Below are positions 32,665-41,446 of a stretch of DNA of 61,586 bases, in pieces (the stretch's first letter is position 1; each line of letters opens with the position of its first letter). Below the pieces are notes generated by a model. It had not been told where the DNA came from. It saw only the letters and a program-made list of their open reading frames with translations, and did not search any database. The stretch comes from Rathayibacter tritici. GTDB taxonomy: Bacteria > Actinomycetota > Actinomycetes > Actinomycetales > Microbacteriaceae. The position numbers and the translations under genes were made by a program. The stretch is taken from positions 1 to 61,586 of the forward strand of contig NZ_PSWS01000070.1 in NCBI RefSeq assembly GCF_002932875.1, written 5' to 3'.

Positions 32665-33827
32665 GCGGCCACCGGGCGCCGAGCGGCGACCACGAGCAGG
32701 GCCTCGAGAGCAAGGACCGGGGAGACATTGGCGTCGATGCGCTGCCGGGCGGTCGCGATCGCCTCGAGGACGGCGAGAGTGCGCTCGGGCAGAGTCGACT
32801 CCGCGAGGGCCGTCATCTCGGCGCGGACCTCTTCGTTGATGACGCCCCCGGGCGCTCCCAGCTGAAGGCGCACCACGTCGCGGTAGAGGGAGAGGAGGTC
32901 GACGAGGATCCGGTCCAGGCCGTCGCGGAGGCTGCGCGTCGCCCGCCGCTTCTGGTCCTCGTCGAGCGCTCGGAGCTGCGAGCGGAGCTGCGCCGGCACG
33001 GTGCCGCCGGGCTCGACGCCCAGCGACCGCAACGCTTGCTGCCGCTCGACCTCGTCGCGCTCGATCGTGATCGCCTTGGCGTCCTCGGTCGCGACCTCGA
33101 TCATCCGCGCGGCGCCGAGCACGGCGTCCGAGACTCCGCGCAGGCGCAGGGCGATCCGGAGGGTCTCTTCCCGCCGTTCGCGGGCGTTCGCGTCGGTCGC
33201 GAGACGGTGCGCCATGCCGATGTGACTCTGCGCCTGGCGGGCGGCGCGCTCGGCGGTCTCGGCGTCGACACCGTCGCGGCGTCGGAGCAGCCCGGCGACG
33301 TCCGCCACGCTCGGCACGCGCAGGCGCACCGAGCGCACGCGGGAGCGGATGGTGGGGAGCAGGTCGGCCTCGCTCGGGGCGCACAGGATCCAGACCGTCC
33401 GCTCCGGCGGCTCCTCGAGCGCCTTCAGCAGGACGTTCGAGGTGCGCTCGCTCATCCGATCGGCATCCTCGATGACCATGACGCGATAGCGCGAGACCGA
33501 GGGCGAATACTGCGAGCTGCTGACCAGGCGGCGCACTTCGTCGATCGAGATGATCACGCGTTCGGTCGCGAGCACCGAGAGATCGGGGTGCGAGCGGGCC
33601 GCGACCTGGCGGCAATCGGGGCACTCACCGCAGCCGCCCCGCCGGCAGAGCAGGGCGGAGGCGAAGGCGTAGGCGAGGTTCGAGCGCCCGGACCCGGGCG
33701 GGCCGGTGAGGAGCCAGGAGTGGGTCATCGACGCCGACTCGCGGCCGCGGCCGTCCCGGGGCGCGGCCGCGTCGTGCAGGGCGTCGATGGCGTGCTCCTG
33801 CCCGACGAGCTGGCTCCAGACGGTCAT
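32661..33827 (-). CDS. holB: DNA polymerase III delta-prime subunit
   Basis: A clamp-loader subunit of 388 residues. The AAA+ fold has a modified P-loop GPPGSGRSN (Arg in place of Lys, usual for delta-prime), a zinc module CGECPDC after GGC, VMVIEDADRMSE and the sensor region LLKALEEPPERT. The C-terminal collar is helical. It follows tmk by 9 bp and overlaps the hydrolase gene, as in the common topA-tmk-holB actinobacterial order. Confidence 0.92.
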   Translation of the reverse strand: MTVWSQLVGQEHAIDALHDAAAPRDGRGRESASMTHSWLLTGPPGSGRSNLAYAFASALLCRRGGCGECPDCRQVAARSHPDLSVLATERVIISIDEVRRLVSSSQYSPSVSRYRVMVIEDADRMSERTSNVLLKALEEPPERTVWILCAPSEADLLPTIRSRVRSVRLRVPSVADVAGLLRRRDGVDAETAERAARQAQSHIGMAHRLATDANARERREETLRIALRLRGVSDAVLGAARMIEVATEDAKAITIERDEVERQQALRSLGVEPGGTVPAQLRSQLRALDEDQKRRATRSLRDGLDRILVDLLSLYRDVVRLQLGAPGGVINEEVRAEMTALAESTLPERTLAVLEAIATARQRIDANVSPVLALEALLVVAARRPVAA

Positions 33828-33836
33828 GCCACCAGG

Positions 33837-34484
33837 CTAACCATGAGTACCGACAGCGGACGGACGCTCGAGCAGCGCCTCGACGCGGGAGCGAATCTCG
33901 GCCGCGATCTCCTCGATCGGACGTGAGGCGTCCACCACGAGAAACCGTTCCGCATCGCCCGCGGCAATGGCCAGAAACCCCTCGCGGACGCGTCCGTGGA
34001 ACTCCGCCTTCTCGGCTTCGAGCCGGTCGAAGCGGGTGCGGGCCGCGTCGAGCCGGCCGCGTGCGACGGAGGGGTCCAGATCGAGCAGGACACTCAGATC
34101 GGGCCGCAGGTCATGGGTCGCCCACTCCGAGAGGCGCCGGACCTCGACCGCGTCGAGCACCCGGCCCGCACCCTGGTAAGCAACCGAGGAGTCGATGTAG
34201 CGGTCCTGTACGACGACCTCGCCGCGCTCGAGCGCCGGACGCACGAGCGTGCCGATGTGCTGGGCGCGGTCCGCGGCGTAGAGCAGCGCCTCGGCCCGGG
34301 GGGCGATCTCGCCACGGTGGTGCAACACGATCTCGCGGATCTGCACGCCCACCTCGGTGCCGCCGGGCTCCCGGGTGCGGACGACGGTCTCGCCACGCGA
34401 GCCCAGCCACTCCTCGAGCAGCCGGGCCTGCGTCGTTTTGCCCGCGCCGTCCCCGCCCTCGAGGGTGACGAACAGCCCCGTCAC
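33837..34484 (-). CDS. tmk: Thymidylate kinase
   Basis: Phosphorylates dTMP to dTDP. It has 215 residues starting at GTG 34484, which overlaps the topA stop (GTGA). The P-loop is LEGGDGAGKTT, the DR motif DRYIDSSVAYQGAGR, and the LID region has ARGRLDAARTRFDRLE. All key residues are present. The coupling to topA and holB fits replication-linked expression. Confidence 0.95.
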   Translation of the reverse strand: MTGLFVTLEGGDGAGKTTQARLLEEWLGSRGETVVRTREPGGTEVGVQIREIVLHHRGEIAPRAEALLYAADRAQHIGTLVRPALERGEVVVQDRYIDSSVAYQGAGRVLDAVEVRRLSEWATHDLRPDLSVLLDLDPSVARGRLDAARTRFDRLEAEKAEFHGRVREGFLAIAAGDAERFLVVDASRPIEEIAAEIRSRVEALLERPSAVGTHG

Positions 34485-37345
34485 GACTCGGTCGCGTCCG
34501 TCGCCTCGGGGGTCGCCGACGCCGCCGCGCGGCTTGCGGCGGTCGCGCGCGCCGCGGCAGGCTTCTTCGCGGCGGTGGTCTTGGCCGCCGTCGTCTTCGC
34601 GGCGGGTATCTTCGCGGCGGTCGTCTTCGCGGCCGTCGTCTTCGCGGCAGGTTTCTTCGCCGGCGCGCGCTTGGCCGGAGCCTTCTTCGCCGGACCCTTC
34701 GCCCGCTTGTCGGCGAGCATCTGGACCGCGTGCTCGAAGTCGATCTCCTCGATCGTCATGCCCTTGGAGATCGTGACATTGGTCTCGCCGTCGGTGACGT
34801 ATGCGCCGAAGCGGCCGTCGCGGATGCGGATCGGCTTGCCGCTGACCGGGTCCGCCTCGAACTCCTTGAGTGCGCTCGACGCACGCCGCGCCCCGTACTT
34901 GGGCTGCGCGAAGATCTCGAGCGCGCTCGGGAGGTCGACTTCGAAGATCTGGTCCTCGCTCGTGAGCGACCGGCTGTCGGTGCCCTTCTTGATGTACGGG
35001 CCGTAGCGGCCGTTCTGCGCAGTGATCGGCTCCCCGCTCTCGGGGTCCTCACCGACGGTCCGCGGCAGATCGAGGAGACGCAGTGCCGTGGCCAGGTCGA
35101 TCGACGCGACGTCCATCGACTTGAACAGAGAGGAGGTGCGCGGCTTGACGACCGCGGACTTCTTCGCGCCGCGCTTCACGGGTGCAGGTTCGACGACCTC
35201 ACCCGTTGCCGGATCCGCCGTCGTCTCGGGCTCGGGGTCGATCTCGGTCACGTACGGGCCGAACCGGCCGTCCTTGACCACGACCGTCTTGCCGGAGTCG
35301 GGGTTGCTGCCCAACACGCGGTCGGTCTGCACCGGGGCGTCGACGAGCTCCTGCGCCTTGGCGGGGGTGAGTTCGTCGGGGGCCAGCTCGAGCGGCAGGT
35401 TAACGCGCCGGGGCGTCTCCTGCCCCTCCTCCTGCGCGACCTCGAGGTAGGGCCCGTACTTACCGATGCGCAGGGTGATGTCGTCGGTGATCCGCACGGA
35501 GTTGATGCTCTTCGCGTCGATTTCACCGAGGTTGTCGACGACGTGGCGGAGCCCCGGGTGGGTACCTCCGCCGAAGTAGAAGCGGTTGAGCCAGGAGACG
35601 CGGTCCTCCTCGCCACCGGCGATTCGGTCGAGGTCGCCCTCCATCTCGGCCGTGAAGTCGTACTCGACGAGGTCCGAGAAGAAGTCCTCCAGCAGCCGCA
35701 CCACCGAGAAGGCGATCCAGTTGGGCACGAGGGCTGTGCCGCGCGGAGTCACGTAGCCGCGGTCCACGATCGTGGAGATGATCGAGGCGTAGGTCGAGGG
35801 ACGGCCGATGCCGAGTTCCTCGAGCGACTTGACCAGGCTTGCCTCGGTGTAGCGCGGGGGCGGGGACGTCTCGTGACCCTTCGCCTCGACCTCGGCCACG
35901 ACCAGCTTCTGGCCCACCTCGAGCGGAGGCAGCTTGGCGTCCTTCTCGTCGCGGGCTCCGTGGCGCTCCTCGTCGCGGCCCTCCTCGTAGGCGAGCAGGA
36001 AGCCGCGGAAGGTGATGACGGTGCCGGAGGCGGTGAACTCGACGGTCTGCGCGATGTCGCCCGCCGGCTCGGCGAGGAGCGTGACCGTGGCGGTCGAGCC
36101 CTTCGCGTCCGCCATCTGCGAGGCCACCGTACGCTTCCAGATGAGTTCGTAGAGGCGCAGGTCGTTGCCGCGGAGGGTGCCCGAGAGCTGGTCGGGAGTG
36201 CGGAAGGTCTCGCCCGCTGGCCGGATCGCCTCGTGCGCCTCCTGTGCGTTCTTGTTCTTGCCGGAGTAAAGACGCGGCTTGTCCGGGACCGTCGCCGCGC
36301 CGTAGAGCGAGGCCGCCTGGGTGCGCGCAGCGTTCAGCGCCTGCTGCGAAAGCCCGGGCGAGTCGGTCCGCATGTAGGTGATGAAGCCGTTCTCGTAGAG
36401 CGACTGCGCGACGCTCATCGTCTGGCGCGCCGAGAAGCGGAGCTTGCGTGCCGCCTCCTGCTGAAGCGTGGACGTGGTGAATGGGGCGGCGGGGCGCCGC
36501 GAGTAGGGCTTGGACTCGAGGTTCGAGACACGCACCGTCGTGGCGGGGTCGCGCAGTGCGACGGCAAGGGCTTCGGCGGAGGACTCGTCGAGGACGGTGA
36601 CATCGCCCTTCAGCTCTCCGCGGTCGTCGAAGTCGCGACCGCTTCCGATCCGTTTGCCGTCCAGCCGCGCCAGGCGCGCGTCGAATCCTGCCGCAGCGTC
36701 CGACTCGGGTGCGAGCACGGTCGCGAGGCCCCAGTAGCTCGCCGAGACGAAGGCCAGGCGCTCGCGCTCGCGGTCGACGACGAGGCGAGTCGCCGCCGAC
36801 TGCACGCGTCCGGCCGAGAGCCCCGGGCCGACCTTGCGCCAGAGCACGGGCGAGATCTCGTAGCCGTAGAGGCGATCGAGGATGCGGCGGGTCTCCTGCG
36901 CGTCGACGAGCGAGGTGTCGATGTCGCGCGTGTTGTCGCGTGCCTTCTGGATCGCGTCCTTCGTGATCTCGTGGAAGACCATCCGGTGCACGGGCACCTT
37001 GGGCTTGAGCTCCTCGAGCAGGTGCCACGCGATGGCCTCGCCCTCGCGGTCCTCATCAGTGGCGAGGTAGAGCTCGTCGGCGTTCTTGAGGGCACGCTTG
37101 AGATCGGCGACCGTTTTCTTCTTCTGGTCGGAGACGACGTAGTACGGCTCGAAGCCGTTGTCGACGTCGACGGAGAACTTGCCGAGCGGGCCCTTTTTCA
37201 GCTCCGGCGGGAGGTTTTTCGGCTCGATGAGGTCGCGGATGTGCCCGACGGAGGCGAGCACCTCGTAGCCGTCGCCCAGGTACTGGGCGATGGTCTTGGC
37301 TTTCGCCGGCGACTCGACGATCACCAGCTTCTTCGTGCCGGACAC
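34481..37345 (-). CDS. topA: DNA topoisomerase I
   Basis: Type IA topoisomerase of 954 residues that relaxes negative supercoils. GTG 37345 is chosen because AAGGAG lies 4 bases upstream and homologues begin close to KKLVIVESPAKAKTI. Toprim occupies about 1-125; the catalytic Tyr is in FITYMRTDS. The C-terminus has three or more topo C-terminal repeats (GRFGPYVTE, GRYGPYIKKG, GRFGAYVTDGE) and then a basic tail of about 75 residues built of KTTAAK-type repeats, like the tails that make actinobacterial TopA highly processive. First gene of the minus-strand chain. Confidence 0.95.
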   Translation of the reverse strand: MSGTKKLVIVESPAKAKTIAQYLGDGYEVLASVGHIRDLIEPKNLPPELKKGPLGKFSVDVDNGFEPYYVVSDQKKKTVADLKRALKNADELYLATDEDREGEAIAWHLLEELKPKVPVHRMVFHEITKDAIQKARDNTRDIDTSLVDAQETRRILDRLYGYEISPVLWRKVGPGLSAGRVQSAATRLVVDRERERLAFVSASYWGLATVLAPESDAAAGFDARLARLDGKRIGSGRDFDDRGELKGDVTVLDESSAEALAVALRDPATTVRVSNLESKPYSRRPAAPFTTSTLQQEAARKLRFSARQTMSVAQSLYENGFITYMRTDSPGLSQQALNAARTQAASLYGAATVPDKPRLYSGKNKNAQEAHEAIRPAGETFRTPDQLSGTLRGNDLRLYELIWKRTVASQMADAKGSTATVTLLAEPAGDIAQTVEFTASGTVITFRGFLLAYEEGRDEERHGARDEKDAKLPPLEVGQKLVVAEVEAKGHETSPPPRYTEASLVKSLEELGIGRPSTYASIISTIVDRGYVTPRGTALVPNWIAFSVVRLLEDFFSDLVEYDFTAEMEGDLDRIAGGEEDRVSWLNRFYFGGGTHPGLRHVVDNLGEIDAKSINSVRITDDITLRIGKYGPYLEVAQEEGQETPRRVNLPLELAPDELTPAKAQELVDAPVQTDRVLGSNPDSGKTVVVKDGRFGPYVTEIDPEPETTADPATGEVVEPAPVKRGAKKSAVVKPRTSSLFKSMDVASIDLATALRLLDLPRTVGEDPESGEPITAQNGRYGPYIKKGTDSRSLTSEDQIFEVDLPSALEIFAQPKYGARRASSALKEFEADPVSGKPIRIRDGRFGAYVTDGETNVTISKGMTIEEIDFEHAVQMLADKRAKGPAKKAPAKRAPAKKPAAKTTAAKTTAAKIPAAKTTAAKTTAAKKPAAARATAASRAAASATPEATDATES

Positions 37346-37626
37346 AGTTCTCCTTGATTGGTGCTGTCGGGTCGGACGACCAGTGGTCCGACATCCCCTG
37401 CTGCGGGGAGACGGTGCGCGGCGACGTGGTGCGGGGAACGGCGACGCGTCCCCATCGGCGGGGCCGCCCGACAGGCACACCATACACACTGACTCCGGGC
37501 GTCCTGTCCCCTCGCCGGGCCTGGACCCCAGGAACCCCGGGACAATACAGGCCACAGCCTCCGCGTCACCTGCCTGGGCCACTGGGGGTGGGGTGACGCG
37601 CGGCGCCGATCGGCGCATGATGAGGC

Positions 37627-37875
37627 ATGGCAACGACGCACACCACCACGACCTCCGCCTATACGGCCAAGCTCCTCGACGGCCCACTGGAGGGGAAGAC
37701 CCTCCGCCGCGGGTACGGCGACGACTCGGCTCCCGCCGCGCGCTTGGAGATCCCCGGCACCCGCGCGGGTTCCCGCTACATCTACCTCCTCTCCGGCGGC
37801 CTAGAGCATGACGAGGGGTCGGGCGCCCTGCCGACCGCTGCCGCGTACCGCTACCAGCGCCTCAGCTCCGACTGA
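37627..37875 (+). CDS. Small conserved hypothetical protein
   Basis: A protein of 82 residues opening with a His/Thr-rich stretch (MATTHTTTTSAYTAKL), then LLDGPLEGKTLRRGYGDD and RYIYLLSGGLE. It looks like a small beta-rich soluble protein seen in related actinobacteria; function unknown. The 281 bp between it and the topA start hold no gene; GACAATACAG near 37541 could be part of its promoter. Confidence 0.65.
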   Translation: MATTHTTTTSAYTAKLLDGPLEGKTLRRGYGDDSAPAARLEIPGTRAGSRYIYLLSGGLEHDEGSGALPTAAAYRYQRLSSD

Positions 37876-37900
37876 GGTACCCTCGCGCAGGACGCCCGGC

Positions 37901-38263
37901 TCATGGGGGCGGCCCCGCCCGCGACCGCGCGGTGAAGGTGAGAGAGAGCGGCTCCACGGCAACCGCCGCCTCGACGCTCGCTCCGCCTCCGTCGATCGTG
38001 CAGAGACGGAGTTCGGCGCTGTTCGCGCGAGCGACCTCCGCCGCCCGCCCGCATGGGTCGCCGGCGAGCAGTCCGGACGCGACGTCCGCGGCGGCGAGCG
38101 CCGACGCGTCCGCCGCCGCCACCGCCCGCTGATGCCCGACGACTCCGCCGCAGCCGGCGAGCACGGCGGCCGTCACCAGGATCGTGCCTGCGACAACCCC
38201 GACGGCGACGACCGCGGCCGATCCCTGGTCCCCGTCGCAGATCCCGCGAAGCGCCGGGCGCAT
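37901..38263 (-). CDS. TadE/TadG-like secreted protein (Rv3654c family)
   Basis: A protein of 120 residues. A single N-terminal membrane segment follows DGDQGSAAVVAVGVVAG, the pilin-like GSA cleavage/assembly signature of Tad minor proteins, then HQRAVAAADASALAAADVA as in the helicase/secretion-neighbourhood TadE-like family. Only a short beta domain with two Cys remains beyond. Last gene of the Tad locus; its ATG overlaps the upstream stop by one base. Confidence 0.8.
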   Translation of the reverse strand: MRPALRGICDGDQGSAAVVAVGVVAGTILVTAAVLAGCGGVVGHQRAVAAADASALAAADVASGLLAGDPCGRAAEVARANSAELRLCTIDGGGASVEAAVAVEPLSLTFTARSRAGPPP

Positions 38264-38613
38264 CAGCCGCCCCCGCCCAGTGCACAGGACCGGACCGAGA
38301 CCGGGAGCGACAGCGTCGGCACGGGGTGCAGGCGAGCCGCGACGTCGACGCAGACCAGTCCGTCCTGCTCCCCCGTCGAGACGGACGCCGCCACCACGCG
38401 GGCGAGCGGCACGCCGGGGTCGTCACCACGCGCCGCGGACCGAGCGGCGTCCGCCGCGGCGTCGACGAGCCGGATGTATTGCGCCGAGGCCGCCACCGAC
38501 CCCAGGCACAGCGCCAGCACCACGACCACTGCCGGGAGCACGAGGGCGAGCTCGGCCGTCGCCGACCCCTGCTCCGGCGCGAGCCGCGCCCGCAGGAGCG
38601 AGAGAGCTCTCAT
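38263..38613 (-). CDS. tadE: TadE-family pilus protein
   Basis: A minor pilin-like protein of 116 residues with QGSATAELALVLPAVVVVLA, the classic TadE N-terminal segment, and then YIRLVDAAADAARSAARGDD. The C-terminal third carries two Cys. Its ATG overlaps the DUF4244 stop (ATGA), showing a tightly packed operon. Confidence 0.87.
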   Translation of the reverse strand: MRALSLLRARLAPEQGSATAELALVLPAVVVVLALCLGSVAASAQYIRLVDAAADAARSAARGDDPGVPLARVVAASVSTGEQDGLVCVDVAARLHPVPTLSLPVSVRSCALGGGG

Positions 38614-38768
38614 CCCGCTGCGGTGAGCGCGCGGGTCACCAGATCGGTGAGGATGCTCCGCACCTCGTCGCCCTTGAGGATGACCACCAGCAGCCCGGCG
38701 AAGCCGACGGCAGCCATCGTCGCAATCGCGTACTCCGCCGTCGCCGACCCCTCCTCCTCGCTCAGCAC
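38610..38768 (-). CDS. DUF4244 family protein, Flp-pilin-like
   Basis: A small protein of 52 residues from GTG 38768, chosen because AAAGGGG precedes it and the longer reading adds a low-complexity Gly/Arg leader unlike the family. EEGSATAEYAIATMAAVGFAG followed by LLVVILKGDEVRSILTDLV is the DUF4244 signature (given in two parts). In actinobacterial Tad loci this is the probable major Flp-type pilin. The 343 bp upstream (38769-39111) hold no convincing gene. Confidence 0.8.
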   Translation of the reverse strand: MLSEEEGSATAEYAIATMAAVGFAGLLVVILKGDEVRSILTDLVTRALTAAG

Positions 38769-39111
38769 GCTGAACCCCTTTCTCCCGCGCCAACGCCACT
38801 GGTCGTCGTAGCCGCCCAGCGAGAGGTGGCCGCCGACTCCTGCCTGTGACGCGACACTCCCGCCGCTCGCCGGGCCGGGGCTCCGCCCTGCCCGGCCACT
38901 CCCCGCACCGGGGCCCCGGCGGACCCTCCCGCTCCGCGCGACTCCCCCACTGCTGATCGCCGTGTCGCTGCCCATCTGTCCTGCTCCGTTCTGCCCCGCT
39001 CCATGCCCCCGTCCTCCGAGGATCGCGCACCAGTGCTCCCGCCGGGGCGGCTGTCGGCCGATCTGTGGAGCACAGCGGGATCCCGCCCCTGTGGAGGAGC
39101 CGTTGACCGCC
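38769..39111. other. Gene-free 343-bp gap inside the Tad locus
   Basis: The stretch is open in several frames, but the translations are Arg/Gly/Ala-rich and show no helix or pilin signature. Neither a hairpin terminator nor a clear promoter was found. In relatives this place can hold another pilus gene, so it may be a deletion scar. Confidence 0.5.
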
Positions 39112-40110
39112 TCACGCCGCGACCGAGAACGTCGAGAGCAGCACCGAGACGACCATCGGAGCCACCCCGAGCAGGAGGAACGCCGGCAGCACGCAGACCC
39201 CCAGCGGCAGCATCAGGGTCACACCGAGCCGAGCGGCGCGCTCCCGCGCCCCGGAGGACGCCCGAGCCCGCACCAGCGCCGCCTCGCTCCGCAGCAGACG
39301 GCCTGCCGGGACGCCCGCCGCCACCGACAGTGCGAGCACCGGGTCGGCGTCGGCCAGAACCCGCTCATCAGCGTCGAGGCCGCATTCGGCGAGCGACGCC
39401 AGCACCCGGGCGCGCGACGAACCGATCGATCCCCCGCCGGCCAGCGCGACCGCGAGGAGGTCGAGGGCGAGGCCGGGCGCCGGATCGTCGGGGAACGCCC
39501 GGTGCACGAGCCGCCGCGTCCAGGCGTGCGCGCCTGCCATCAGCCCGACGCCTCCGACCAGGCAGACCAGACCCGGCACTGTCCCGAGGAGCACGCCCAC
39601 CACGTCGAAGCCCAGCAGCCCACCCAGACCCAGTGCGGCGAGCGGCAGAGCGCCCACGACCCGCCCCGTCACGGCGGGGCCGGCCAGAGCCACGGCGATG
39701 TCCCGGCGCGCGCGGGCCAGCTCGCGCAGCGACTCCGCCAGCTCGCCGAGAGCGCTGGCGACCGGCGCGCCGGAGTCCGCGGCCACCCGCCACGCAGCGG
39801 CCAGCGCCGCCCACGCTGTCGCTTCACCGGCATCCGGTGCAGGGGCTTTCCACCGGGCGGGGCGCCGCCGCCGGCCGCCCCGCCGCGAGGCCGGGACCCC
39901 GCGCAGCAGCGCCTCGGTCACGTCGCCGCCGCGCGCGGCCTCCTCCGACACCGCCCGAAGGAGCCGCCGTCGCTGCGCGTCCCCGCGGTCCGCTCCCTCC
40001 GCAGCCGCGAGGTACGCAAGTGCCGACGCCGGAGCAACTCCCGCCGCGAGGAGCACAGCCAGCCGGTGCACCACAGCTGCGACCTCGTCCAGGCCGTCAC
40101 GGCCTCTCAC
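39112..40110 (-). CDS. Type II secretion F-type protein, TadB/TadC-like
   Basis: An inner-membrane platform protein of 332 residues from GTG 40110 (overlapping the tadA stop as GTGA). The first half (about 1-190) has one F-domain with two hydrophobic segments near 120-165; the second half repeats the layout with a final pair of helices (VTLMLPLGVCVLPAFLLLGV). Separate TadB and TadC genes are absent, so this single protein probably fuses both. An Arg-rich insert (SRRGGRRRRPARWK) sits in the first half. Confidence 0.8.
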   Translation of the reverse strand: MRGRDGLDEVAAVVHRLAVLLAAGVAPASALAYLAAAEGADRGDAQRRRLLRAVSEEAARGGDVTEALLRGVPASRRGGRRRRPARWKAPAPDAGEATAWAALAAAWRVAADSGAPVASALGELAESLRELARARRDIAVALAGPAVTGRVVGALPLAALGLGGLLGFDVVGVLLGTVPGLVCLVGGVGLMAGAHAWTRRLVHRAFPDDPAPGLALDLLAVALAGGGSIGSSRARVLASLAECGLDADERVLADADPVLALSVAAGVPAGRLLRSEAALVRARASSGARERAARLGVTLMLPLGVCVLPAFLLLGVAPMVVSVLLSTFSVAA

Positions 40111-41123
40111 CCGCCCGACCTCGATGAGCTCGGCAGCGTCCCCCGCTCGACCCGCAGCCGCCCGTCGCCATCGAGCGCGAACGTCCCGGACGCCGCGAGC
40201 CGCCGCCGCCCGCCGCGTCGTTCGAGGTGCAGCACCAGGTCGATCGCGCTGACCGTCTGTCGGGCGGTCGCCTCGGGCCCCAGACCCGCGAGGACCCCGA
40301 GCGCTTCGAGCCGCGCGGGCACGTCCTCGAGCGAGTTCGCGTGCAGGGTGCCCGCGCCTCCGTCGTGCCCGGTGTTCAGCGCGGACAACAGCTCGCGCAG
40401 CTCCCCGCCGCGGCACTCCCCGAGGACCAGACGGTCGGGTCGCATCCGCAGCGCCTCCCGCACGAGCCGATCCAGGCCGATGGCTCCGGCGCCCTCGAGA
40501 TTCGGCTGCCGCGCCTCGAGCGACACGACGTGCGGGTGCGCCGGCCGGAGCTCGCCGACGTCCTCGATCGCCACGATCCGCTCGGTGGGCGACGCGCAGC
40601 CGAGCAGCGCACCGAGCACGGTCGTCTTCCCTGATCCGCCCGCCCCCGAGATCAGCAGGTTCCAGCGCTCGCGGACCGCGCGGCGCAGCAGCCGGACCCC
40701 GTCCTCGTCCAGCATCCCCGCCGCCCGCAGCTCCGCGAGCGTCCAGGAGTCGGCCCGCGGGACCCGCACCGAGACCAGCGCTCCCCCGGTCGCCACCGGC
40801 GGCAGCACGACGTGCACCCGCACACCGTGCCGCAGCCGGACATCGACGCAGGGGCTTGCTTCATCGACGTGCCGCCCGCCGGCCGCGACCAGCGCCACCG
40901 CGAGCCGCCGCGCTCCTGGTGCGTCCAGCGTCCACTCCGGCACTCGCTCCGCACCATTGCCGCGGTCGACCCACAGGCCCGCGCCACCGTTCACGAAGAG
41001 GTCGGTCACTGCGGGATCGGCGGCGTGCGGGGCGAGCAGCCCGAGGGCGGCGGCGGCCGGGCGTACCGGCGTCGAATCACGGCGGTGCTCGGGTGGGACG
41101 AGGGGGACGAAGTCAGGGCTCAT
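40107..41123 (-). CDS. tadA: Tad pilus assembly ATPase (TadA/CpaF)
   Basis: A secretion ATPase of 338 residues. Walker A is SGAGGSGKTT, the Asp box IVAIEDVGELRP, Walker B MRPDRLVLGECRGGE and the His box TGHDGGAGTLHANS. It powers assembly of Flp-type pili. ATG 41123 gives a normal N-terminus; longer readings run into the acs region antisense. It heads the Tad operon and lies 134 bp downstream of the 6C RNA terminator on the same strand. Confidence 0.9.
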   Translation of the reverse strand: MSPDFVPLVPPEHRRDSTPVRPAAAALGLLAPHAADPAVTDLFVNGGAGLWVDRGNGAERVPEWTLDAPGARRLAVALVAAGGRHVDEASPCVDVRLRHGVRVHVVLPPVATGGALVSVRVPRADSWTLAELRAAGMLDEDGVRLLRRAVRERWNLLISGAGGSGKTTVLGALLGCASPTERIVAIEDVGELRPAHPHVVSLEARQPNLEGAGAIGLDRLVREALRMRPDRLVLGECRGGELRELLSALNTGHDGGAGTLHANSLEDVPARLEALGVLAGLGPEATARQTVSAIDLVLHLERRGGRRRLAASGTFALDGDGRLRVERGTLPSSSRSGG

Positions 41124-41249
41124 CCCCGCACGGTAGAAGCCGCCGCCGCCCGTCAGGGCGTCGAGGCAGTCGATCGGAAGAGAGACGCGCTCGTCCGGAC
41201 CTGTGGAGGAGGCATCACGAGCCGCGCTCGCTGCGCGGAGGCCCCTCGG

Positions 41250-41411
41250 ACGAGGAAACGCCCCCGCGAGCCGGGCTCGAGCGGGGGCGTTCGTCCACCG
41301 TGATCCGGCGGAAAGAAGGGGGCGGCACCCATTGGGGGGAACAGGTGCCGCCTCGGCGGCGCTGGATTGGGGGGAATCGCTTGCGCCGCTGGGCCGAAGT
41401 TCATTCGGCCG
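41250..41411 (-). ncRNA. 6C RNA (C-rich-loop small RNA)
   Basis: On the minus strand two strong hairpins each show an exact CCCCCC loop: GCGGCGC...GATT-CCCCCC-AATC...GCGCCGC (41389-41356) and GGCGGCACC-TGTT-CCCCCC-AATG-GGTGCCGCC (41352-41321). A third hairpin, AACGCCCCCGC/GCGGGGGCGTT (41291-41257), followed by TCCTCG, is the terminator. A 5' hairpin (GGCCGAA/TTCGGCC) begins the transcript. This is the defining architecture of the 6C RNA class of actinobacteria. C-rich loops are thought to pair with G-rich ribosome-binding sites. It lies upstream of tadA on the same strand, matching the mycobacterial location I recall. Ends are estimated. Confidence 0.9.
41257..41291 (-). terminator. Terminator of the 6C RNA
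   Basis: A perfect 11-bp stem (AACGCCCCCGC/GCGGGGGCGTT) with inner GAGC/GCTC pairing. On the minus strand it is followed by TTTCCTCG, giving a short U-run. Confidence 0.85.
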
Positions 41412-41417
41412 TATGTA

Positions 41418-41446
41418 ACTGTAGGGGACGGACCGCGATTCGCCAA
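41418..41446 (-). promoter_or_regulatory. Promoter of the 6C RNA
   Basis: On the minus strand TTGGCG (41446-41441) and TACAGT (41423-41418) are separated by 17 bases, giving a predicted start near 41411, just before the 5' hairpin of the RNA. Confidence 0.65.

Noticed and set aside
31138-33624. Extended reading of the hydrolase gene back through holB
   Set aside because: The added residues are an out-of-frame shadow of holB; GTG 32664 gives a proper lipoprotein signal.
34730-37357. Long plus-strand open frame (875 codons) opposite topA
   Set aside because: Antisense shadow of topA codon bias; no recognisable motif, signal or ribosome-binding site.
41331-41376. Direct repeat ATTGGGGGGAA taken as a regulator-binding site
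   Set aside because: Both copies are exactly the six-C loops of two hairpins on the minus strand, so a 6C RNA explains them better.
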